From positions 1 to 34,684 of the IMG/VR virus record IMGVR_UViG_3300047547_000372: 34,684 nt of DNA. One strand, given 5' to 3'. Origin of the DNA: a virus. A program made the position numbers and the translations under genes. A model generated the notes under the pieces. The model was not told the origin of the DNA. It saw only the letters and a list, made by a program, of their open reading frames with translations, and made no database searches. Numbering within the stretch: the stretch's first letter is position 1; the number at the start of each line of letters is the position of its first letter. Shown here piece after piece: positions 1 through 5,802 of the stretch.

Positions 1-179
1 TTGCGGACCTTCTGTATCTCAGGTACAGGGCTTTTCAGGTGCATGGGCATAAAACATACATTACCAGCAACTCCACCTATGCGAGTTTACAAACAAGGTT
101 TGGGCCACGGTTGGCCGAAAGGATGGATGAAATGTTTGTGGCTGTGGAGTTGAAGGGTGAGAGTAAAAGAAAGCGATAA
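1..179 (+). CDS. DnaC/IstB-like helicase loader, C-terminal part
   Basis: The reading frame is open from the left edge (codons from base 3) to TAA at 177-179, giving about 58 C-terminal residues. The visible part contains HKTYITSNST followed by a basic, Arg-rich helix (RFGPRLAERMDEMF) and a KGESKRKR tail. This matches the end of DnaC-type AAA+ ATPases, where sensor 1 'TSN' is followed by the GxRxxxRxxEM-type arginine region. Such proteins load the replicative helicase at the phage origin. The Walker motifs would lie left of the window. The stop overlaps the next ATG by one base (TAATG), so the genes are translationally coupled. Family assignment is fairly safe; whether it is DnaC or IstB-like cannot be decided from this fragment. 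Confidence 0.75.
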   Translation, partial: ADLLYLRYRAFQVHGHKTYITSNSTYASLQTRFGPRLAERMDEMFVAVELKGESKRKR

Positions 180-457
180 TGAGAAATATACAATACGCGG
201 ACCATTTAGAGAAGAAAATTACTGAGGCCCTGAATAAAGCAAATATTGAGTTTACTCATGAAAGTGAAAACAAAGAACAAATATTGGATTTTTATCTTCC
301 ATTATTTGATGTTTTTATTGAGGTAAAACAATTTCATACAGATAGAATTTCAAGACAAATGTCTTTAAAAGATAATGTTATTGCAGTTCAAGGTAAAAAG
401 TCTGTTGATTTATTAGTATCAATTTTAGTGAAAAGTAAGTTCAATTTAACTAATTAA
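179..457 (+). CDS. Small PD-(D/E)XK nuclease-like protein
   Basis: This 92-residue protein has the spacing of a minimal PD-(D/E)XK nuclease core: E11 in a first helix, D37 (LDFYLP) and E48-V-K50 (FIEVKQ) in consecutive strands. The pattern resembles the VSR/DUF559-type restriction-endonuclease fold. The role is unknown; a DNA-processing or repair nuclease is an inference from the motif and from its position between helicase-loader and DnaA-like genes. The gene is clearly more AT-rich than its neighbours, which suggests separate acquisition. Its ATG overlaps the stop of the upstream gene. It could also be an inactive relative, since no flanking domain helps. Confidence 0.55.
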   Translation: MRNIQYADHLEKKITEALNKANIEFTHESENKEQILDFYLPLFDVFIEVKQFHTDRISRQMSLKDNVIAVQGKKSVDLLVSILVKSKFNLTN

Positions 458-475
458 AAAATTAAAAACAACAAT

Positions 476-937
476 ATGAAATACAATACTTACAACGATG
501 AAGATGCAGCTGCATTGATCATCCGGTCTACAGAACGCAGGCTATCAAAACTATGGGGTTGCGGTGTACAAATTAACACTACCATGACATCCAATCCAAA
601 AACACTATCCCCCCTAACAATCAGTAGCATTGTGGCCGAGGTGTGCGAAACAACGCTTACAACCATGCGCAGTCCAACGCGTAAGCGTGAAGTTGTAGAG
701 GCCCGTCAAATTGCCATGACCATGATTTACAAACTACTTCCAGCAATATCACTTAAAAGTGTTGGTGATTTCTTTGGAGGTCGAGACCATTCAACCGTTA
801 TTCATGCACGCCAAACCGTTGAGGATTTGATGGTAGATAAAAACTTTCGCATTAAATACCGCAGGTGTATGGACTTGGTTGAGTACCGGTGCACTGGTAC
901 GAACAAAGAAATGCTTATGCTTCCAGAAGTGGTGTAA
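476..937 (+). CDS. DnaA domain IV-like origin-binding protein
   Basis: The protein has 153 residues. The segment from about 66 to 130 is a DnaA C-terminal (domain IV) helix-turn-helix: PTRKREVVEARQIAM, then the signature GGRDHSTVIHA at 101-111, then a helix ending in KYRRCMDLV. In DnaA this domain reads DnaA boxes. The AAA+ ATPase domain is absent and the first 65 residues are unrelated and short, so this is a stand-alone DNA reader. It probably binds the phage origin or phage promoters and may recruit or compete with host DnaA (inference). It follows the helicase-loader genes, in line with a replication role. Confidence 0.8.
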   Translation: MKYNTYNDEDAAALIIRSTERRLSKLWGCGVQINTTMTSNPKTLSPLTISSIVAEVCETTLTTMRSPTRKREVVEARQIAMTMIYKLLPAISLKSVGDFFGGRDHSTVIHARQTVEDLMVDKNFRIKYRRCMDLVEYRCTGTNKEMLMLPEVV

Positions 938-955
938 AATTTTTTGCACTTATAC

Positions 956-974
956 ATAAAAAACAAATAAAATA
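956..974 (-). promoter_or_regulatory. Operator-like T-rich element (reverse orientation)
   Basis: The minus strand reads ATTTTATTTGTTTTTTAT over 956-973, an exact 18-base match to the promoter tract at 17537-17554. No TAnnTTTG box follows at the expected distance on the minus strand and no gene lies there to transcribe, so it looks like a protein-binding site rather than a promoter. It sits just upstream of the sigma-like gene. Confidence 0.4.
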
Positions 975-990
975 TAAATATATTCGCATT

Positions 991-1791
991 GTGAATAGAG
1001 ACGAAATAATCGAGTTTGTTTTTAACGACCCGGAAAACCGTCTGGAGAGGTTCTGTAAATCCCTTACAGCATCGCAGCGCACTGGCGATTGGGAGGAGTT
1101 GCAGTCCATTGTCCTTGAACGCCTCTGCTCACTACCCCACAACCAGGTTGAGGATATGTGGTGCCAAAAGGATGGATACCGAGCACAAGCCCTGTGGATA
1201 TGGCTACACAAAACCGCCAAGATACAGGCGCACGGCAACCGCACTGCTTACCAAAAGATTGTACTAAAACCCAAAGAGGAGTTTAAAGACCAAGATTGGT
1301 TTGATGTACCTATGGAGAGTGAAGATTTAGCAGCAAGGCAAGCTTTTGAAAACCGTCTGGAAGAAACACACCAGAAGTTTGAGGCGCAGGTAGAGATGTT
1401 TCCCAAGTTGCTGCGTGTGGTGTTGGAGACTTACCTCCGTGGCAATATGAATGCAAGTTACATCTGCCGCATCAGTGGAGTGCCATACAACTACTACCTG
1501 AGCCAGTTGGATGAGATACGTTCCATCATGGAGGATTGTGCCGGATTTAAGCGCACAACCACATTGCTAGCACAAACACCAAAGGCACCAGTATTCCACC
1601 GCCAAACTTACACCCGCTGCCGCAACCTATTCCGCATCAGTCAGGAGTATAAGAAGCTGAACGAGGTACCGTACTGGAATTTACTCAAAGGCAGCTTTCA
1701 AGCGAGGGAACGCAAACTCTATCCACAACCCACCCTATTCCCAATACGGCAATACCTCCCATCCATTTACCGCAAAATAGCCATAGCATGA
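991..1791 (+). CDS. Sigma-70-like HTH protein, possible late-gene activator
   Basis: From GTG 991 the protein has 266 residues. The frame is open further upstream to an ATG at 889, but that start lies inside the DnaA-like gene; TATTC five bases before GTG 991 resembles the start-linked elements of later genes. The N-terminal third (EELQSIVLERLCSLP followed by ALWIWLHKTAKIQ) resembles a degenerate sigma region 2. Residues around 160-210 (FPKLLRVVLETYLRGN, then ICRISGVPYNYYLSQLDEIRSIM) look like the region 4 helix-turn-helix. Phage sigma-like genes next to terminase commonly drive late transcription, so a late activator is the best guess. The C-terminal 75 residues are basic and unassigned. Confidence 0.5.
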   Translation: MNRDEIIEFVFNDPENRLERFCKSLTASQRTGDWEELQSIVLERLCSLPHNQVEDMWCQKDGYRAQALWIWLHKTAKIQAHGNRTAYQKIVLKPKEEFKDQDWFDVPMESEDLAARQAFENRLEETHQKFEAQVEMFPKLLRVVLETYLRGNMNASYICRISGVPYNYYLSQLDEIRSIMEDCAGFKRTTTLLAQTPKAPVFHRQTYTRCRNLFRISQEYKKLNEVPYWNLLKGSFQARERKLYPQPTLFPIRQYLPSIYRKIAIA

Positions 1792-2072
1792 ACCACGTAC
1801 TCAATCAACTATACATCATCGCCACAGTGTGCCTGCTTATTTGCCGCACGCCTATCATCCGAAAAGTAAAGTGGTGGCTATACGGACACAAAACTGGAAC
1901 ATACACAGCATGGTTTAACCGCAGGATAAAACCCTTTGACTGTCCACTGTGCCTTACCTTCTGGGTGAGCATTATCATTAACGGCTATTTATTATCAATA
2001 CCACAGGCCATTGGTATCGCATCCATCAATGCACTGTTGGCCTCGGAACTGGAAAAGCACCTGAGAAAATGA
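1788..2072 (+). CDS. Small membrane protein with CxxC motif
   Basis: This 94-residue protein has a hydrophobic N-terminal segment (about 6-20), a basic stretch, a CPLC motif at about 52-55 and a second hydrophobic segment (about 56-80). It should sit in the inner membrane with two spans. I recognise no enzyme family. It overlaps the sigma-like gene by four bases (ATGA) and the next gene by four bases, so it belongs to the same operon. The CxxC could bind metal or form a disulfide. Confidence 0.6.
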   Translation: MNHVLNQLYIIATVCLLICRTPIIRKVKWWLYGHKTGTYTAWFNRRIKPFDCPLCLTFWVSIIINGYLLSIPQAIGIASINALLASELEKHLRK

Positions 2073-2413
2073 AAGCCAAAGACAAAACCTTACACAGAGA
2101 GCTGCAGAACATTGCAGCACGGTTGCCTTTCAATTACACCGAGGTTCCCGCATCTATTCCTGTACGTGGTGAGGACATGCTCAAAAACAACCCAGAGGCC
2201 ACAGACACCAGCGGAAAACCGCTTGACCCTAAAAAGGTGTACTATGTCAATGGCACACAGAAACACCCGGTAAACCATTATAAGCGCATGAAGCGCATAT
2301 TCCGTGACCGTGGAGAGGATGGAGTAAAGGCATACATCGCAGAGGTAATAGACCTGGAGGTACACGCAATGGCCCCAAAGAGCATTGGCGGCATTCAAAC
2401 ACAATACGATTAA
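2069..2413 (+). CDS. Hypothetical protein upstream of terminase
   Basis: The protein has 114 residues, is soluble and predominantly charged, with KPLDPKKVYYVNGTQKHPVNHYKRMKR in the middle (described here in parts: a KKVYYVN strand, then a basic HYKRMKR helix). No known domain is recognised. Its start overlaps the preceding stop (ATGA), and it is followed two bases later by another small gene, so it is part of the pre-terminase operon. A DNA- or RNA-binding role is possible from the basic centre but is not supported further. Confidence 0.6.
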   Translation: MKAKDKTLHRELQNIAARLPFNYTEVPASIPVRGEDMLKNNPEATDTSGKPLDPKKVYYVNGTQKHPVNHYKRMKRIFRDRGEDGVKAYIAEVIDLEVHAMAPKSIGGIQTQYD

Positions 2414-2415
2414 AC

Positions 2416-2736
2416 ATGAAATTCAATACAGAACAACTAAGGGTAATTCAAGAATCCCGCCCTATCTGGGAGGGGTACAATAATACCCAAACATTAAACG
2501 GATCCGATGTCCGTGTTGCCAACCTCAAAGCAGTCTATGAAGAAACATTTGGCATGAGTGGCCAAAACCCTGAGTGGAGTGGTGGCTGTGCTGCATGTGT
2601 GGTGCGATGCATGGGTTTGCTTTATGAACATGCCGACAAGCAACTTGGACTTGAAGCGGCCAGCATTGCCAGCGATGAGCAACCCGCCAAAAAGCCAGCT
2701 GCAAAAAAGCCAGCTGCAAAATCCAAAAAGAAGTAA
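2416..2736 (+). CDS. Hypothetical protein with Lys/Pro/Ala-rich histone H1-like tail
   Basis: The protein has 106 residues. The N-terminal 80 residues form a small domain containing GGCAACVVRC (three cysteines). The last 18 residues are low complexity: AKKPAAKKPAAKSKKK. The DNA shows the tandem unit 'aaaaagccagctgc' behind this tail. Such tails resemble histone H1 and bacterial HU-like extensions and usually bind nucleic acid without sequence preference. The gene directly precedes the small terminase, so a packaging or DNA-binding role is conceivable but unproven. Confidence 0.6.
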   Translation: MKFNTEQLRVIQESRPIWEGYNNTQTLNGSDVRVANLKAVYEETFGMSGQNPEWSGGCAACVVRCMGLLYEHADKQLGLEAASIASDEQPAKKPAAKKPAAKSKKK

Positions 2737-2752
2737 GTAATCCATTGGTGGT

Positions 2753-3220
2753 ATGGGTGCTCCTAAAGGGAATAAGTTCTGGATGTTACGGTCAAAGCAT
2801 GGCCGTGATAAACTATTTGCTACGCCTCAACTCATGTGGGAGGCGGCATGTGAATACTTTCAATGGTGCGAAGAAAATCCCCTGGTTGCAGAAGATTTTG
2901 TGGGTAGTGGGCCAATGGCCGGCACTATCGTAAACCTCAACAAGATGCGCCCGTTCACCATGCACGGCCTGTGTTCTTATCTGGATTGCAGTACAGCATA
3001 CTTCCGGGCGTTCAAATCTACCATGGACCCGGATGCTAAACATTACAAAGATTTTCTAACCGTCCTTACGCGTATAGAGGAAACCGTCTACAATCAAAAG
3101 TTCACCGGTGCCGCAGCTGGCTTCTTAAACGCCAACATTATTGCCCGTGATCTGGGCCTTATGGATAAGCAGGAAGTAAAGCATGAAGGCGGCATAAACA
3201 TCACAATCAAAGAGGTATGA
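2753..3220 (+). CDS. terS: Terminase small subunit
   Basis: The protein has 155 residues and begins MGAPKGNKFWMLRSKHGRDK, then (F)ATPQLMWEAACEYFQWC, the typical opening of Bacteroidetes phage small terminases (DNA-packaging protein gp3-like). An HTH-like region (FTMHGLCSYLDCSTAYFRAF) lies at about 65-85 and should recognise the packaging site. A C-terminal EGGINITI stretch is typical of the oligomerisation/terminal strand. It overlaps the large terminase start by four bases (ATGA), as expected for the pair. Together they form the motor that cuts and loads DNA into the procapsid. Confidence 0.88.
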   Translation: MGAPKGNKFWMLRSKHGRDKLFATPQLMWEAACEYFQWCEENPLVAEDFVGSGPMAGTIVNLNKMRPFTMHGLCSYLDCSTAYFRAFKSTMDPDAKHYKDFLTVLTRIEETVYNQKFTGAAAGFLNANIIARDLGLMDKQEVKHEGGINITIKEV

Positions 3221-4422
3221 TAGATGTTGAACTGCAGGTCTCAAAAGTATTCACCAAAACCCGCCAATCTAATACACGCATAGTAATTAACCGTGGAGGC
3301 ACACGGAGCACCAAAACCGTAACCATTTGCCAACTGATTGCCATGTGGTTGCTCAATGGTGTGCATAACCCGGATATGCCTCCAGATGCGCTTGGTGTGT
3401 TTACCATATTCCGCAGGTACAAGGCAGACATAGAACGCACCGTTTTGAATGATTGGTATTTTGCGATGGAACAAATCGGGCTGTTTGATATAGTGGAGGA
3501 GAATAAAACCCTAAAGACATTTAAGTTCAATAAACGCATGGTGCGGTTCATGGGTTTTGATGATGAGGCCAGCCTTCGTGGTTATGCTTCCACTCACTGT
3601 TACCTCAACGAAGCCGACCAAATGACCCGCAGCGCCTTCGACCAAGTTGCACCACGTACCACAGGCCGCATATTTCTGGACTTTAACCCGGATGATGAGG
3701 ATATATGGATTAACACCCACCTTGAACAGCGCAGGGCATTGGATAAGAAAGACGTTACTGTCATAGTTTCATCGTATAAAGACAATCCATTTTTAACAAC
3801 GGCACAAATTGAGGAGATAGAATACCGCAAAGACAATGACCCGCAGTGGTGGGCTGCCTTTGGTGAAGGCAAGTATGCATCAAAGCGTGGCCGTATATTC
3901 ACATTCGATATTTTACCGGAAGTGCCGGAGGGTGCTCCATTCAAAGGGTATGGCCTTGACTTTGGTTATACTAACTCCAAGACCGCCCTGGTTAAATGCT
4001 GGGAGAATGAAACCGATATATGGCTGCAGGGGTTGTTGTACGAAAGCGGACTGCAGAACCATGACATTGTTGCGCACTTTAAAAACCTCATACCAAACCG
4101 CCGGGATTACATTGTTGCAGACTGTGAAGAACCCAAGGCTATCGACTTTATTGCCTCCTATGGGTTCAATATACACAAGTCCGTTAAGGGCCCTGACTCC
4201 ATTGAAAACGGAATCAGCTACATGAAGGGTAAAAAGCTGCACCTCATTTCAGGAGACGACAACCTGCGCAGCAACTTCCGCAACTACAAGTGGAAAGAGG
4301 ACCGCAACGGCACCCCATTGAATGAGCCATTGAAGATCGATGATCACTACTGTGATGCTGCCAGATACATTTCCACCTTTAAACTGGGTGCACCAAAAAC
4401 CGAAAGAGACTTTTTTAATTAA
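3217..4422 (+). CDS. terL: Terminase large subunit (PBSX-like)
   Basis: The protein has 401 residues, a normal length for PBSX-type large terminases. The Walker A variant GGTRSTKT is at 27-34, Walker B with catalytic glutamate is at about 128-134 (CYLNEAD), and the coupling motif LDFNPDD is at about 151-157. The C-terminal RNase H-like nuclease begins with LDFGYTNSK near 248, has an acidic DCEEPKAID near 303 and ends with DDHYCDAARY near 380, supplying the metal-binding acidic residues. It translocates and cleaves concatemeric DNA at the portal. It is translationally coupled to the small subunit. Confidence 0.93.
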   Translation: MIDVELQVSKVFTKTRQSNTRIVINRGGTRSTKTVTICQLIAMWLLNGVHNPDMPPDALGVFTIFRRYKADIERTVLNDWYFAMEQIGLFDIVEENKTLKTFKFNKRMVRFMGFDDEASLRGYASTHCYLNEADQMTRSAFDQVAPRTTGRIFLDFNPDDEDIWINTHLEQRRALDKKDVTVIVSSYKDNPFLTTAQIEEIEYRKDNDPQWWAAFGEGKYASKRGRIFTFDILPEVPEGAPFKGYGLDFGYTNSKTALVKCWENETDIWLQGLLYESGLQNHDIVAHFKNLIPNRRDYIVADCEEPKAIDFIASYGFNIHKSVKGPDSIENGISYMKGKKLHLISGDDNLRSNFRNYKWKEDRNGTPLNEPLKIDDHYCDAARYISTFKLGAPKTERDFFN

Positions 4423-4424
4423 CC

Positions 4425-4961
4425 ATGAGCTGGAAGAAAACCAAACTAAAACAATTTGCGGACCTGCATGCCATTATCAGCAATCCAAATGCAGACCCCA
4501 AGGCGGTGAGCCTTACCATATACGAATACCTTACCGGAAAAGACCCGGTAACTCAGTCCTACTCATCCCTTGCCAAGTGGAGCAAACGCAATGCATGGGT
4601 GGGGCAGTACCCAAAGAACATTAAAAGCTGGTTGTGGTGTGGTGGTTTGTACCGCATTACACTTAACCCAGCCCACTTCAATGGTGATATGTTCACTACC
4701 ATGGCAGCGCACAGTGGCAATATTGTGGACCACCTGCCGGAAATTATGGCAACCCTGTGCAAACCGGTATGGAAGTTTGGCGAAAAGGACTGGGTAAAGC
4801 GTGTGCAATACTTCCGCAAGCACATGACAGTGTGGCAAGCCTATGGCACGGCGGTTTTTTTTTGGAGACTCTGGACGCTTTTACAAGCAGGTGGACTTCA
4901 ATATTCCCCAAACCACAACCACCAGACCCGGACAAACCTACCCCTCCACCAAAGTCCGTAA
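4425..4961 (+). CDS. Putative tail-assembly chaperone, zero-frame product
   Basis: In the initial frame the product is 178 residues. Residues 1-146 look like an authentic domain (KKTKLKQFADLHAIISN at the start, charged and helical). After base 4862 the last 32 residues (rich in N, H, Q and P) read like out-of-frame sequence. The coding signal instead continues in the -1 frame to 5176. This short/long pairing mimics lambda G and G-T and equivalent tail chaperones of many siphoviruses, although here the gene sits after terminase, not next to the tape measure. No family was recognised in the N-terminal domain, so the functional name is inferred from architecture. Confidence 0.5.
   Translation: MSWKKTKLKQFADLHAIISNPNADPKAVSLTIYEYLTGKDPVTQSYSSLAKWSKRNAWVGQYPKNIKSWLWCGGLYRITLNPAHFNGDMFTTMAAHSGNIVDHLPEIMATLCKPVWKFGEKDWVKRVQYFRKHMTVWQAYGTAVFFWRLWTLLQAGGLQYSPNHNHQTRTNLPLHQSP
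4855..4863 (+). other. T9 slippery sequence, candidate -1 frameshift site
   Basis: Nine T residues run from 4855 to 4863. In the zero frame they are read G-GTT-TTT-TTT-TGG, so T-TTT-TTT at 4856-4862 fits the canonical X-XXY-YYZ heptamer. A one-base backward slip joins the two halves of the gene with no stop between them. I did not find an obvious strong stimulatory hairpin immediately downstream. Confidence 0.55.
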
Positions 4962-5176
4962 ACAAGTCCGCAGCTGAGTGGGTTCAGCATGTAGAGAGTA
5001 TGGCTTTTGGAGACCCTGATCGTTTTAAACAAATAATGGAAATGCATCTTACTGAGTTTATGAACACCATGTACCGGCACCACCAAAAACAAAAGCGGTT
5101 TGAGGAACTTACCAAAGAGGCCACACCGGAAGCCGCACTTTACTTTCTGCACCGCTGGAAGTATGGCATGCTCTAA
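4862..5176 (+). CDS. -1 frame extension of the putative tail chaperone
   Basis: This frame has no convincing start of its own: its upstream ATG at 4757 lies in sequence clearly coding in the other frame. Read after a -1 shift on the T run, it adds 104 residues to the 146-residue upstream domain, giving a 250-residue fusion through AVFFLETLDAF. The extension starts with a proline-rich linker (PKPQPPDPDKPTPPP) and continues as a helical, charged domain ending in LHRWKYGML. It fills the space up to the neck gene, which starts 14 bases after its stop. Alternatives are a programmed shift or a lost T in the homopolymer (real or sequencing error). Confidence 0.6.
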   Translation: METLDAFTSRWTSIFPKPQPPDPDKPTPPPKSVNKSAAEWVQHVESMAFGDPDRFKQIMEMHLTEFMNTMYRHHQKQKRFEELTKEATPEAALYFLHRWKYGML

Positions 5177-5190
5177 GGCTATTCAATACC
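5177..5190 (+). promoter_or_regulatory. Start-associated GCTATTCA element
   Basis: GGCTATTCAATACC sits directly against ATG 5191. It can fold as GG-TAT/ATA-CC with a bulged C and a TCA loop. It is one of eight such elements placed immediately before start codons of late genes. Confidence 0.6.
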
Positions 5191-5790
5191 ATGGCAGTAT
5201 CTATCCGAGAGGCACAAAGCAGGCTCATGAGTTCAGGGGTACTCAACAGCCTGGGTTCTGAGGGAAAAGGCAATGAGCTGCCATACGATTCTGTAATTGA
5301 GGAGATAACACAACTGTGGGCAGACAAGGAGTTTATTCCAACGGTCCGCAAATCAATCCTCAGAAACAAACTCACAGCATCCAGCGACTTACTACAATCC
5401 ATTGCACCGGATGTGGTGGTGCGTGGCAACAACATTGTCCGCTTTAAGTTGCTTATGGCACCACACTGGGAGTATGCAGAGCATGGCAGGCGCAGGGGTA
5501 AGAGGCCACCAATCAAAGCCATTGAGAAGTGGATTACTGATAAGGGTATTCCGGTACGGCAGGATCGTGGGCAAAGTAAGCTAAGTGTAATACAGCGCAG
5601 AAGACAAATGGCCCGTGGCATTGCCATTGCCATAGGCCGCAGGGGAACAATAAAACGGTTTGGGTACAAGGGTTCCAACTTCCTGTCCGATGTTACACCT
5701 GAGCAAATGCGCATACTTGGCGACCTTTTGAGTAAGGCCCTTGGCTATACTGTAATACTAGACCTTAAGAGTGCTTTCAGGCGCAAGTAG
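5191..5790 (+). CDS. Neck/tail-completion protein, HK97 gp10-like
   Basis: The protein has 199 residues. The central part has HWEYAEHGRRRGKRPP, then IKAIEKWITDKGI, then RRRQMARGIAIAIGRRGT and a late GSNFLSDV. This order (aromatic-Tyr-Glu-Gly-Arg, a 'W...K' helix, an 'ARGIA...GT' helix, then 'LxD') is the pattern of HK97-gp10-like tail-completion proteins. Those proteins sit at the head-tail joint or tail terminator. The start at 5191 is supported by the start-associated element ending at 5190. It is 14 bases downstream of the frameshifted gene. Confidence 0.5.
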   Translation: MAVSIREAQSRLMSSGVLNSLGSEGKGNELPYDSVIEEITQLWADKEFIPTVRKSILRNKLTASSDLLQSIAPDVVVRGNNIVRFKLLMAPHWEYAEHGRRRGKRPPIKAIEKWITDKGIPVRQDRGQSKLSVIQRRRQMARGIAIAIGRRGTIKRFGYKGSNFLSDVTPEQMRILGDLLSKALGYTVILDLKSAFRRK

Positions 5791-5802
5791 CTATTCAATA
5801 CT
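5790..5802 (+). promoter_or_regulatory. Start-associated GCTATTCA element (GTG start)
   Basis: GCTATTCAATACT directly precedes GTG 5803 with the same spacing as the element at 5177. Its first G is the last base of the upstream TAG stop. Because spacing is conserved, it decides the GTG start. Confidence 0.6.

Noticed and set aside
889-990. Upstream extension of the sigma-like gene from ATG 889
   Set aside because: It overlaps the DnaA-like gene by about 50 bases and its translation reads like out-of-frame sequence. GTG 991 fits better.
1719-1727. DnaA-box-like CTATCCACA inside the sigma-like gene
   Set aside because: Single copy with one mismatch and no AT-rich unwinding region beside it. 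Not enough for an origin.
4757-4861. Independent start at ATG 4757 for the downstream half of the chaperone gene
   Set aside because: The first 35 codons are out-of-frame readings of a clearly coding region. A frameshift explains the second half better.
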